This document shows, in pieces, positions 1 to 6,056 of a DNA stretch of 9,674 nt (positions within the stretch are counted from its first letter, which is position 1; every line of letters starts with the position of its first letter). The notes under the pieces are model-generated. The model did no database searches and was not told where the DNA came from. It saw only the letters and a program-made list of their open reading frames with translations. Both the position numbers and the translations under genes were made by a program. This DNA comes from Bacteroidota bacterium (GTDB taxonomy: Bacteria > Bacteroidota > Bacteroidia > Flavobacteriales > Flavobacteriaceae): positions 1 to 9,674 of the forward strand of contig JAEZGB010000115.1 in the NCBI GenBank assembly GCA_023437485.1, read 5' to 3'.

Positions 1-529
1 GTACAAGCGCGCCCAGCACGGGATCGGATATTTGGCGCAGGAGGCATCGGTTTTCAGGAAACTGAGCATCGAAGACAACATTATGAGCGTATTGCAGCTC
101 ACCAAACTCTCGAAGCAGGAACAGGAAGCCAAGATGGAATCGCTGATCGAGGAGTTCAGCCTGGGGCATATCCGAACCAACCGCGGCGACCTTTTATCAG
201 GCGGCGAAAGGCGAAGGACCGAGATTGCTCGGGCCCTTGCTACTGATCCAAAGTTCATCCTGCTGGACGAACCCTTCGCCGGCGTTGATCCCGTTGCCGT
301 TGAGGATATCCAGCGCATCGTCGCCAAACTCAAAAACAAGAACATCGGAATCCTGATCACCGATCACAACGTGCAGGAGACTCTCGCCATAACTGACAAA
401 ACTTATTTGATGTTTGAAGGAGGCATTCTAAAGGCGGGCGTCCCTGAAGATCTGGTGCAGGACGAAATGGTGCGGCGGGTTTATCTGGGGCAGAATTTTG
501 AACTCAGGAAAAAGAAGCTGGAATTTTAG
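1..529 (+). CDS. lptB: LPS export ABC transporter ATPase LptB (5' end missing)
   Basis: This is the cytoplasmic ATPase of the LptB2FGC complex, which extracts lipopolysaccharide from the inner membrane and drives it across the periplasm. The reading frame is open from base 2, so 175 residues are visible. About 65-75 N-terminal residues, including the Walker A loop, lie outside the window. What is visible runs in the usual ABC order: Q-loop (GIGYLAQEASVFRKLS, typical of LptB), signature motif LSGGERRRTEIARAL, Walker B with catalytic Glu (FILLDEPFAGVDP), and the switch His in ITDHNVQE. The C-terminus (YLGQNFELRKKKLEF) agrees with the flavobacterial form as I remember it. The TTG at 32 lies inside the Q-loop and is not a real start. 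The gene ends 3 bp before a heptamer repeat array and converges on the muramidase gene. Family assignment is very secure. Confidence 0.96.
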   Translation, partial: YKRAQHGIGYLAQEASVFRKLSIEDNIMSVLQLTKLSKQEQEAKMESLIEEFSLGHIRTNRGDLLSGGERRRTEIARALATDPKFILLDEPFAGVDPVAVEDIQRIVAKLKNKNIGILITDHNVQETLAITDKTYLMFEGGILKAGVPEDLVQDEMVRRVYLGQNFELRKKKLEF

Positions 530-532
530 CCG

Positions 533-560
533 TCAGCTATCAGCTGTCAGCTTTCAGTTT
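533..560. repeat. Heptamer tandem array A (TCAGCTN x4)
   Basis: Four head-to-tail 7-bp units follow the lptB stop almost directly: TCAGCTA, TCAGCTG, TCAGCTT and a degenerate TCAGTTT. Each of the first three contains the palindrome AGCT, so the array can fold on itself, for example CAGCT (534-538) with AGCTG (542-546). It may help end lptB transcripts, but there is no T-run after it. Its unit differs from that of array B (TCGACTT) by an AG/GA swap, which suggests the two arrays are related. Confidence 0.8.
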
Positions 561-611
561 GATTGCGGAAGCCGAAACCTCCTGCACTTCAGTAGCCGGT
601 ATTAGTTATGG

Positions 612-658
612 GTTTTGAATTTAAAGTTCGGAGTTTCAAAACAGCATCTCCAACTTTA
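612..658. other. Two mutually exclusive inverted repeats (possible terminator)
   Basis: In the lptB/muramidase gap, GTTTTGAA (612-619) pairs perfectly with TTCAAAAC (635-642) across a 15-nt loop. A second, overlapping stem pairs 622-633 (TAAAGTTCGGAG) with CTCCAACTTTA (648-658), with one bulged C at 629. The two stems share bases 635-642 or their loops, so only one can form at a time. Because the flanking genes converge, a bidirectional terminator is the simplest reading. Neither stem has a clear T-tract, so this is a weak call. Confidence 0.3.
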
Positions 659-681
659 TAGCCTGCTACAATGTCCGTCTT

Positions 682-737
682 TGGACTTTTGACTTTAGAC
701 TTTCGACTTCTCACTTTCGACTTTCGACTTTCGACTT
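682..737. repeat. Heptamer tandem array B (TCGACTT x8)
   Basis: Eight contiguous 7-bp units end 4 bp before the complement of the muramidase stop codon. In order they are TGGACTT, TTGACTT, TAGACTT, TCGACTT, CTCACTT, then three perfect TCGACTT copies. A possible ninth, decayed unit (CCGTCTT) sits at 675-681. The copies nearest the muramidase gene are identical and those farther away have diverged, which suggests recent expansion at that end. Short 7-bp tandem repeats of this type (STRR) are known from filamentous cyanobacteria. The function here is unknown. Confidence 0.88.
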
Positions 738-741
738 CATT

Positions 742-1569
742 TCACTTCTTCGCCATCCTCCCCAATTCATCCAAACTTCCGTTAAAGATATTCATGTCCA
801 CCGGTCCGCGGATCCCAGGAATGGTGCCTTTTTCCGAAAATTGCCAGAACATCCATTCGGAGTTGATGGACTCGACAAAGAAATTGTAATTCGCAATCCA
901 AAAGGGGTAGCCGTCAAAATGATCGCGGAGGTAATCCTTGTAAAAACTCTCGCCGCTATAAATGACCGGCTTCACGCCATAATGGGTTCCGACGGTTTTG
1001 AGCCACCGTTTCAGCCCCGCCCTCAGGCTGTCCATGGGCTGGTTGCGCGGAACCTGTTCGATATCCAGCACCGGTGGCAAATCTCCTTTTTTGAGCTTGA
1101 CCGTCGCAATGAAGTTTTGGGCCTGCTCCAGTGAATTCTCGTCAGGCCGGTAATAGTGGTAAGCCCCGCGCAAAAGATTTGTTTTTGACGACTGGATCCA
1201 ATTTTGGTGGAACATCGCGTCTACCGCGTCTTTGCCTGCCGTGGCCCGGATGATCACAAAATCAAGGGGGAAACGATTGTCAACCGAATCGGCCAGCTTC
1301 CAGTTGATTTCGCCCTGGTACTGCGAAACATCAAAACCGACGCACATCCCCGGATGGTTGCTCAAAACCTGAAAATTGCGCAGTGCGTGTAATTTTTGCT
1401 GTTCAGAGGAGTGTGAAGTCTTGTGGCTGAAATAGAATGCGAGCGGTTTGCGGTAATGCCAGGCCGTATAAAAGATGCCCAACAACAGCACCGAAATAAG
1501 CAAAATGTTGCGCGCCCGCAGCGAAACCAACCTTGGCTGACGTTTTTTTCGCACCCCATAAGGTGTCAT
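742..1569 (-). CDS. Membrane-anchored GH25 muramidase (lysozyme family)
   Basis: This 275-residue protein belongs to glycoside hydrolase family 25, whose members cut the beta-1,4 bond between MurNAc and GlcNAc in peptidoglycan. A basic N-terminus (KKRQPRLVSLRAR) precedes one hydrophobic segment (about residues 21-37), so the enzyme is probably anchored in the inner membrane with its catalytic domain in the periplasm. Candidate acidic residues are all present: Asp80 in GFDVSQYQG, the Asp169/Glu171 pair in VLDIEQ, and Asp258 in VDMNIF. WQFSEKG near the end is also typical of the family. I chose the ATG at 1567-1569 because it overlaps the pssA stop as ATGA, implying translational coupling. The frame stays open 35 codons further upstream, but that stretch lies inside pssA. 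The likely role is cell-wall remodelling; a secreted toxin or phage lysin is less likely given the anchor and the neighbours. Confidence 0.9.
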   Translation of the reverse strand: MTPYGVRKKRQPRLVSLRARNILLISVLLLGIFYTAWHYRKPLAFYFSHKTSHSSEQQKLHALRNFQVLSNHPGMCVGFDVSQYQGEINWKLADSVDNRFPLDFVIIRATAGKDAVDAMFHQNWIQSSKTNLLRGAYHYYRPDENSLEQAQNFIATVKLKKGDLPPVLDIEQVPRNQPMDSLRAGLKRWLKTVGTHYGVKPVIYSGESFYKDYLRDHFDGYPFWIANYNFFVESINSEWMFWQFSEKGTIPGIRGPVDMNIFNGSLDELGRMAKK

Positions 1570-2276
1570 GCCACGGTTTTTTTTAACCTGTTTGAAGCAA
1601 TGGAAAGCAGTACATACAGGACTATTGACAAGGTAACCCCGCCAAAGCCCAACAATCCGATAAGCAACAGGCATGCGCCCAGGAAAGCCATTGGCAACGC
1701 ATTTTTTTTCAGGTCAAAGGACTTGACCTTCAGTGAAAAAAGCGGAATCTCGGCATTCATGATCATGGCGCTGAAAATTGCCACGATTAAAAGCAAAAAG
1801 GGATTGAGCAAGGCTTCCAATAGCAACAGCGATCCTGTTTGCTCCATAACCAAAGGAAGGCTCAGTATAAAGAGCGCGTTTGCAGGAGTAGGCAATCCAA
1901 TAAAACTATCGCTTTGGCGCGTATCAATATTGAACTTGGCCAGCCTCATGCACGAGCCCAGTGTCACAATGAAACCCAGATAGGCAAATCCGGGAAAAGG
2001 GGGCTCTGTTTGCTGGCTCATCATCAAAAAAAGTACGTAACCTGGCGTGAGGCCGCTGGTGACCATGTCGGCCAGTGAATCAAGCTGTACGCCAAGCGGG
2101 CCGGCCACATTGAACATCCTTGCGAAAAATCCGTCAAAAAAATCAAAAAAGATTCCCAGGCCCACCAGCAGGAATGCCCACAGAAAATCCTGCCTGGAGG
2201 CGGCCACGATGGCTGCGCATCCGCAAAAAAGGTTCAGTAGCGTAATGAAATTGGGAATGTGCCGGGTGAGTGCCAT
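1566..2276 (-). CDS. pssA: CDP-diacylglycerol-serine O-phosphatidyltransferase
   Basis: This enzyme transfers a phosphatidyl group from CDP-diacylglycerol to L-serine, giving phosphatidylserine, the precursor of phosphatidylethanolamine. The 236-residue protein is almost entirely hydrophobic helices. It carries the full CDP-alcohol phosphatidyltransferase motif DGx2ARx8Gx3Dx3D, with Asp48, Gly49, Ala52, Arg53, Gly62, Asp66 and Asp70. RLAKFN (about 111-116) and FIGLPTPANA (about 125-134) favour the PssA subgroup over PgsA. The start is the ATG at 2274-2276, giving MALTRHIPNFITLLNLF, as expected. A TTG ten codons upstream adds an implausible extension. No good Shine-Dalgarno is seen, as is usual in Bacteroidota. 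The gene leads a two-gene unit with the muramidase and is divergent from the PorV-like gene. Its 3' end holds an A8 tract that could allow frameshifting into the next gene. Confidence 0.93.
   Translation of the reverse strand: MALTRHIPNFITLLNLFCGCAAIVAASRQDFLWAFLLVGLGIFFDFFDGFFARMFNVAGPLGVQLDSLADMVTSGLTPGYVLFLMMSQQTEPPFPGFAYLGFIVTLGSCMRLAKFNIDTRQSDSFIGLPTPANALFILSLPLVMEQTGSLLLLEALLNPFLLLIVAIFSAMIMNAEIPLFSLKVKSFDLKKNALPMAFLGACLLLIGLLGFGGVTLSIVLYVLLSIASNRLKKTVA
1577..1584 (-). other. A8 tract: candidate -1 frameshift site at the pssA/muramidase junction
   Basis: Read on the minus strand, the last pssA codons are TTA AAA AAA ACC GTG GCA TGA. This places A AAA AAA in exactly the X XXY YYZ phase used for -1 ribosomal slippage, 9 nt before the stop. 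The -1 frame is open and is the muramidase frame: it reads K K N R G, then M of the muramidase start. A slip would therefore make a single PssA-muramidase fusion. A supporting downstream stem is only weakly visible: GCGAAA with TTTCGC, on the minus strand within the first 25 muramidase codons. Chance lysine codons are the alternative, and other in-phase A AAA AAA sites occur in this window. Confidence 0.3.
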
Positions 2277-2292
2277 AGGTAAAGGTGAATGC

Positions 2293-2300
2293 CAAAAATA
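2293..2300 (-). promoter_or_regulatory. Candidate Bacteroidota -7 box for pssA
   Basis: The minus strand reads TATTTTTG, a perfect match to the TAnnTTTG -7 element of Bacteroidota promoters. It would start transcription around 2286-2288, leaving a leader of only about 10 nt before the pssA ATG. There is no good TTG -33 element about 20 bp upstream, so the call is tentative. Confidence 0.35.
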
Positions 2301-2380
2301 GTACAATAAGTTAAAGCCATAAACGTTTTTTAAGATACTTTTTGTATTGTGACCCGCACGGGCGGATTATAAAATTTACC

Positions 2381-2388
2381 TACTTTTG
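2381..2388 (+). promoter_or_regulatory. Candidate Bacteroidota -7 box for the PorV-like gene
   Basis: TACTTTTG matches TAnnTTTG exactly and lies 33 bp before the TTG start, giving a leader of roughly 25-30 nt. The -33 region is GC-rich and has no TTG at the ideal spacing; the nearest, at 2347-2349, is too far upstream. Its position in the divergent gap supports a promoter for the rightward pair. Confidence 0.45.
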
Positions 2389-2420
2389 AAAACCAAACAC
2401 CCGCAGGTTAAAACATTGCT

Positions 2421-3485
2421 TTGAAAAATATATCGCTGATCTTTTTGTTAGTGGCCTCGGCAGTTTACGGCCAGGCGGTGCGCAAATACTCCAATGAATT
2501 TATGAATATCGGGGTTGACGCCGCAGCACTTGGAATGTCCAATGCGGTAACGGCCACCACCGCCGACGTGAATTCGGGATATTGGAACCCGGCGGGATTG
2601 CTGCGCCTTACAGACAAACAGGCAGCCTTGATGCACGCGAGTTACTTTGCCAACATCGCTCAATATGATTATGCGGGATTTGCGATGCCGATTGATAATC
2701 AGAGCGCCTGGGGCATATCAATCATCCGGTTTGGCGTCGATGACATCCTTAACACCACCCAGCTCATTGACGATCAGGGCAATATTGACTACAATCGCAT
2801 CAGCATGTTCTCTACCGCCGATTACGGCCTTACCTTTTCTTACGCGAGAAAGCTAAAGGTTGAAGGGTTACGGATGGGCGCAAACGCTAAAGTGATCCGA
2901 CGCGTTATTGGTGAGTTTGCAAATTCCTGGGGGTTTGGAATTGATGCGGGGATCCAGTTTAGCCGCAATAAGTGGGAATTTGGGATTATGGTGCGGGATA
3001 TCACTACCACTTACAACATTTGGAACATCGACGAAGAAGAATACCAAAAAGTGGCCGATGCCGTCGAGGGCCAAAACCAGGAGCTGCCGGAAAGCACTGA
3101 GATCACCTTGCCAAAAGCGCAATTTGGCGTGGCAAGGCGTTTTGACTTTCGCAATGACCTGAGCCTTTTGGCCGCCACCAACCTCAACATGCGGTTTGAA
3201 CAGACCAATGATATCATCTCCACATCCATCGTGAGCATTGACCCTGCGGTCGGGTTTGAACTGGGTTATACCGATTTGGTATTCCTGCGCGCCGGGGCGG
3301 GCAATTTCCAAAACATCATGCAGATCGATGGCACTGAAAAGGTAGGCTTCCAGCCCAACATCGGGCTCGGGTTCAAATACAAGGGCATCCAGATTGATTA
3401 CGCCCTGACTGACCTGGGCGATCAAAGTGCCGCGCTTTATTCCAATATTTTTTCGGTCAAGGTTGACCTTTCCATTTTCAGATAA
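2421..3485 (+). CDS. PorV/PorQ-family outer-membrane beta-barrel protein (type IX secretion-associated)
   Basis: The 354-residue protein starts with a typical signal peptide (MKNISLIFLLVASAVYGQ). The N-terminal part of the mature protein has AAALGMSNAVTAT (about 35-46) and YWNPAGL (54-60), hallmarks of the PorV/PorQ (UPF0164-like) group. The rest alternates aromatic and polar residues as in a FadL-like beta-barrel and ends in IFSVKVDLSIFR, an outer-membrane-type last strand with an aromatic near the terminus. PorV shuttles type IX cargo to the PorU sortase; the role of paralogues such as this one is less certain. The start is TTG at 2421-2423: no ATG lies between it and the in-frame TAA at 2409-2411, and the signal peptide begins exactly here. 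The stop shares its last base with the next gene's ATG (TAATG), so the two are probably co-translated. Calling it PorV itself would go too far; a PorV2-like paralogue is my best guess. Confidence 0.82.
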   Translation: MKNISLIFLLVASAVYGQAVRKYSNEFMNIGVDAAALGMSNAVTATTADVNSGYWNPAGLLRLTDKQAALMHASYFANIAQYDYAGFAMPIDNQSAWGISIIRFGVDDILNTTQLIDDQGNIDYNRISMFSTADYGLTFSYARKLKVEGLRMGANAKVIRRVIGEFANSWGFGIDAGIQFSRNKWEFGIMVRDITTTYNIWNIDEEEYQKVADAVEGQNQELPESTEITLPKAQFGVARRFDFRNDLSLLAATNLNMRFEQTNDIISTSIVSIDPAVGFELGYTDLVFLRAGAGNFQNIMQIDGTEKVGFQPNIGLGFKYKGIQIDYALTDLGDQSAALYSNIFSVKVDLSIFR

Positions 3486-4630
3486 TGCTTAAAGAGCGGA
3501 TTTTTGCAATCCTTTTGTTGGTCTCATTGAGTTCAGGCGCTCAGATGCGGCTCACTGACCAGGCCAGGGTCAGCGTGCTCACCTGCGGTGTCGGCAATGA
3601 GGTCTATTCACTTTTTGGGCACACGGCCATTCGGGTACAGGATTCGGCGTCAGCGCTTGACGTGGTGTTCAATTACGGCGCGTTTGACTTCAATACGCCC
3701 AATTTCGTAGCCCGGTTTTCAAAGGGCGACCTGCAGTACTTTGTTACCGCCGATCCGTTCAATGAGTTTATGTACCAATACTATTTTGAACGCCGAAGCG
3801 TTTCGGAACAGCAATTAAATATCCCTGCAGAGTCGCGCCGACGCATCTTTGCAAGGCTTTTGGCGGTAATGGATTCAGACGAAAAATATTACACTTACAA
3901 GTTCATTGACCGGAACTGCACCAATATGGCCGCCGATCTTTTGCGCGAGGAACTCCAAATTCCGCTGGCCAAACAAGGCGATGTCAAATCCCCGTACCGC
4001 GACGTATTGTTTCCGTATTTTGACCGACATTTTTATGAGCAGATAGGAACCAGCCTGATTTTCGGCAATAAGGTTGACAAACCCGCCGAGGTATTGTTTC
4101 TGCCCACGGAACTCGAACAATCACTCGCCGTGCAGCAGTTTGAGGGCAAACCTCTCGCTTCTCCCAAAAAAATATTGCTGGATTTTCCGGTGGCGCCCAA
4201 TCCCGGCAGCTGGTGGAACAACATCTGGACTTATATGGCGCTGCTTGCCGTGGTGCTCATTGCCAATAACCGCTACCTGACCTCAGCCTACCTGATTTTG
4301 GCCGGGCTCGTCGGAAGTTTCTTTTCAATTGCCGGATGGTACTCCTACCATGCCGAACTCGCCGAAAACTACAACGCGCTGCTGTTGAACCCTGCATGCC
4401 TGGTATTGGCCGGTGCGATCCTGTTCAAAAAACGGCTCTTAATGGGTTGGACGTCGCTGTTTTGCGCGGCCTGCCTCCTGGTGTACGTAGTTTTGATTAT
4501 GGGCAAGGTCTACTTCTGGATCGCCCTGCCCCTTGTAGTGACGAATTTCCTGATCCTGTTTTGGGCATGGAAGCGCTCAAAACACATGGTCTGGCTTTCG
4601 GCATCCGGTTCATTGCCCCCTGTAAAATAG
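3485..4630 (+). CDS. DUF4105 (Lnb N-terminal periplasmic domain) membrane protein
   Basis: The 381-residue protein has a signal peptide (about 1-19, ending SSGAQ), a periplasmic domain (about 20-235), then about five hydrophobic segments (roughly 248-260, 264-286, 301-315, 319-338, 341-360). The periplasmic part fits DUF4105/PF13387: LTCGVGNEVYSLFGHTAIRV with His46, a conserved NYGAFDF, and FIDRNCTNMAADLL with Cys145. A His before a Cys in such contexts recalls circularly permuted papain-like (NlpC/P60-type) folds, so a hydrolase or transferase of peptide or lipid substrates is possible, but I infer this from motif order alone. YSYHAELAENYNALLLNP (about 286-303) recurs in Bacteroidota members of the family. 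The gene starts on the last base of the PorV-like stop, so the products may act together at the envelope. Its last 21 bases overlap the convergent sugar transferase gene. Confidence 0.85.
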   Translation: MLKERIFAILLLVSLSSGAQMRLTDQARVSVLTCGVGNEVYSLFGHTAIRVQDSASALDVVFNYGAFDFNTPNFVARFSKGDLQYFVTADPFNEFMYQYYFERRSVSEQQLNIPAESRRRIFARLLAVMDSDEKYYTYKFIDRNCTNMAADLLREELQIPLAKQGDVKSPYRDVLFPYFDRHFYEQIGTSLIFGNKVDKPAEVLFLPTELEQSLAVQQFEGKPLASPKKILLDFPVAPNPGSWWNNIWTYMALLAVVLIANNRYLTSAYLILAGLVGSFFSIAGWYSYHAELAENYNALLLNPACLVLAGAILFKKRLLMGWTSLFCAACLLVYVVLIMGKVYFWIALPLVVTNFLILFWAWKRSKHMVWLSASGSLPPVK

Positions 4631-6001
4631 AACCGTACTAAAGGTTTTCACCATGATGTTGGTATCAAGGAAAATGCTTCGGTGCTTAATGTAGTACAGG
4701 TCATACTGAAGTTTGATGAGGCTGTCGCTGATTGAATCGCCATACGTGTAATTCACCTGCGCCCATCCCGTCAATCCAGGCTTGATCACATGCCGGGTTT
4801 GGTAAAAAGGCATTACCGAGGCGATTTCATTCACAAAAACCGGGCGCTCCGGCCGCGGACCGATAACCGCCATATCGCCTTTGAGCACGTTGACAAATTG
4901 CGGAAATTCATCAATCCGGGTCTTGCGCAAAAACTTGCCAAAAGCGGTGATCCGCGCGTCCTTTTTCTTGGTAAACACCGCGCCGTCCTTCTCGGCATTC
5001 TTGACCATGGTGCGGAATTTCAGTATCTTGAACACCTCGCCGTTGCGACCCACGCGTTTTTGGGTGTAAAACAACTTTCCGCGATTGCCTATAAGGTTTC
5101 CGATAAGGATAAAAGGCAATAGCAAGAGCCCGATGCCAATGCCGATAAGTGAAATTATAATCTCAAAAATGCGGACAAAGAGAAGGTAGAGGTGATTTTG
5201 GTTGCTTCGGCTAAAAGGGAAATAACGATAAAAATCACGCGCAACGTACTGCACAGGAATCCGCTGGCAAATACTCTCGTAAGCCTGGGTGTATTCGCGG
5301 ATGATAAAACCGTTTTCAAGAAGGTGAAGCAATTGGTTGTACAGGCTAACCGTTATTCCGTCGGTCTTTTGGGAGGCGATGACAATTTCGGAAACTGAAT
5401 TGGCCCGGACAAAATCCCAGACATTTTCTGAAGGGATTCGCTTTACGTAGTCGGAGGCGTCATCGGCTTTCCCACTGTCCGAATTCACGTAGCCCATCAC
5501 TTTGTAATGCGGGTCGGCACTTTCCAGCCCGGTAACCAGTTCCTGCAACTGATCGCTGTCGCAGATGATGACCACTTTTTTGATAAAACGGTTAGAGGCC
5601 AGATAGCGTACATAAATCATCCGCCAGGCAAAAAGCGCGGCCAGGATCGCGAAATAAAAATAGACAATCTGAATCCTGTTTGAGGGAAGCGTTGGCGTAT
5701 AAAGCGGGGTCAGGAGATAGAGCAGTACCGTGAACGACGTGGTCAAAATAATGCTCTTGATTACCTGAAACTGGTTGCTGGCCACCTGCAGGTTGTACAT
5801 CTCAAAAACGGTCCCTAATATCAGGAGGTAAACCGCCAGGACAAGGGTCCAGTGAAAATTGGTTGACGAAATTTCAAAATAGTCAAAATAAGACAGGTTT
5901 CCGATGAGGAAAAGGGCCGAAAAAACCCAAATTAAGTCCAACAACCGAAGCAATATTTTCCTTTCCGAAACCTCGAAATGTATTTTTTTTTGCTTAATCA
6001 T
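4610..6001 (-). CDS. Polyprenyl-phosphate sugar-1-phosphate transferase (initiating, WcaJ-like)
   Basis: This enzyme would start glycan assembly by moving a sugar-1-phosphate from a UDP-sugar to undecaprenyl phosphate on the inner membrane's cytoplasmic face. The 463-residue protein has the standard large-family layout: four N-terminal membrane segments (about 16-135), a Rossmann-like CoA-binding-type domain (about 140-240), another hydrophobic segment (about 272-302), and a C-terminal bacterial sugar transferase domain (PF02397). Motifs there are KFRTM (328-332), RIDEFPQ with the acidic pair Asp364/Glu365, GPRPE (381-385), KPGLTGWAQV (407-416) and YDLYYI (433-438). The donor sugar cannot be read from sequence. 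The ATG at 5999-6001 is followed by an A9 run in codons 4-7. The gene is last in the operon, 55 bp after the preceding glycosyltransferase, with no obvious terminator between them. Its stop lies inside the 3' end of the DUF4105 gene. Confidence 0.93.
   Translation of the reverse strand: MIKQKKIHFEVSERKILLRLLDLIWVFSALFLIGNLSYFDYFEISSTNFHWTLVLAVYLLILGTVFEMYNLQVASNQFQVIKSIILTTSFTVLLYLLTPLYTPTLPSNRIQIVYFYFAILAALFAWRMIYVRYLASNRFIKKVVIICDSDQLQELVTGLESADPHYKVMGYVNSDSGKADDASDYVKRIPSENVWDFVRANSVSEIVIASQKTDGITVSLYNQLLHLLENGFIIREYTQAYESICQRIPVQYVARDFYRYFPFSRSNQNHLYLLFVRIFEIIISLIGIGIGLLLLPFILIGNLIGNRGKLFYTQKRVGRNGEVFKILKFRTMVKNAEKDGAVFTKKKDARITAFGKFLRKTRIDEFPQFVNVLKGDMAVIGPRPERPVFVNEIASVMPFYQTRHVIKPGLTGWAQVNYTYGDSISDSLIKLQYDLYYIKHRSIFLDTNIMVKTFSTVLFYRGQ
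5983..5991 (-). repeat. A9 homopolymer at the 5' end of the sugar transferase gene
   Basis: Nine T on the plus strand (A9 in the coding sense) span codons 4-7 (CAA AAA AAA ATA) of the initiating sugar transferase. It is the longest mononucleotide run I noticed in the window. A one-base gain or loss would put the whole enzyme out of frame, so the tract could act as a phase-variation switch or a site of transcriptional slippage. Only population data could show that it varies. Confidence 0.6.
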
Positions 6002-6056
6002 TTAAGGCTGACCTGGTTATTTAGAGGCCGCAAGTTAAGCAATAAAACCTCAAAAG

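Noticed and set aside
671..889. Rightward ORF of 72 codons with a 7-residue repeat (LDFRLLT/FDFRLST)
   Set aside because: The repeat is a by-product of reading the 7-bp array, whose 21-bp period keeps one frame free of stops; the rest is antisense to the muramidase gene.
1570..1674. 35-codon N-terminal extension of the muramidase to an alternative start at 1674
   Set aside because: It lies wholly inside the pssA coding sequence and lacks family similarity; the ATGA start at 1567-1569 is far better. The open frame is relevant only to the frameshift idea.
1702..1709. A8 tract inside pssA as another frameshift or phase-variation site
   Set aside because: It encodes ordinary lysine and asparagine codons, a shift there reaches no useful frame that I can see, and it is less exposed than the 5'-end A9 or the gene-junction tract.
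1423..1983. Long rightward ORF (186 codons) opposite pssA and the muramidase gene
   Set aside because: It is rich in basic and polar residues, has no recognisable domain, and is entirely antisense to two well-supported genes.
2277..2306. Ten-residue upstream extension of PssA from a TTG at 2304-2306
   Set aside because: The family normally begins close to the IPNFITLLNLF segment, and the ATG at 2274-2276 fits this; the candidate -7 box also falls within the extension.
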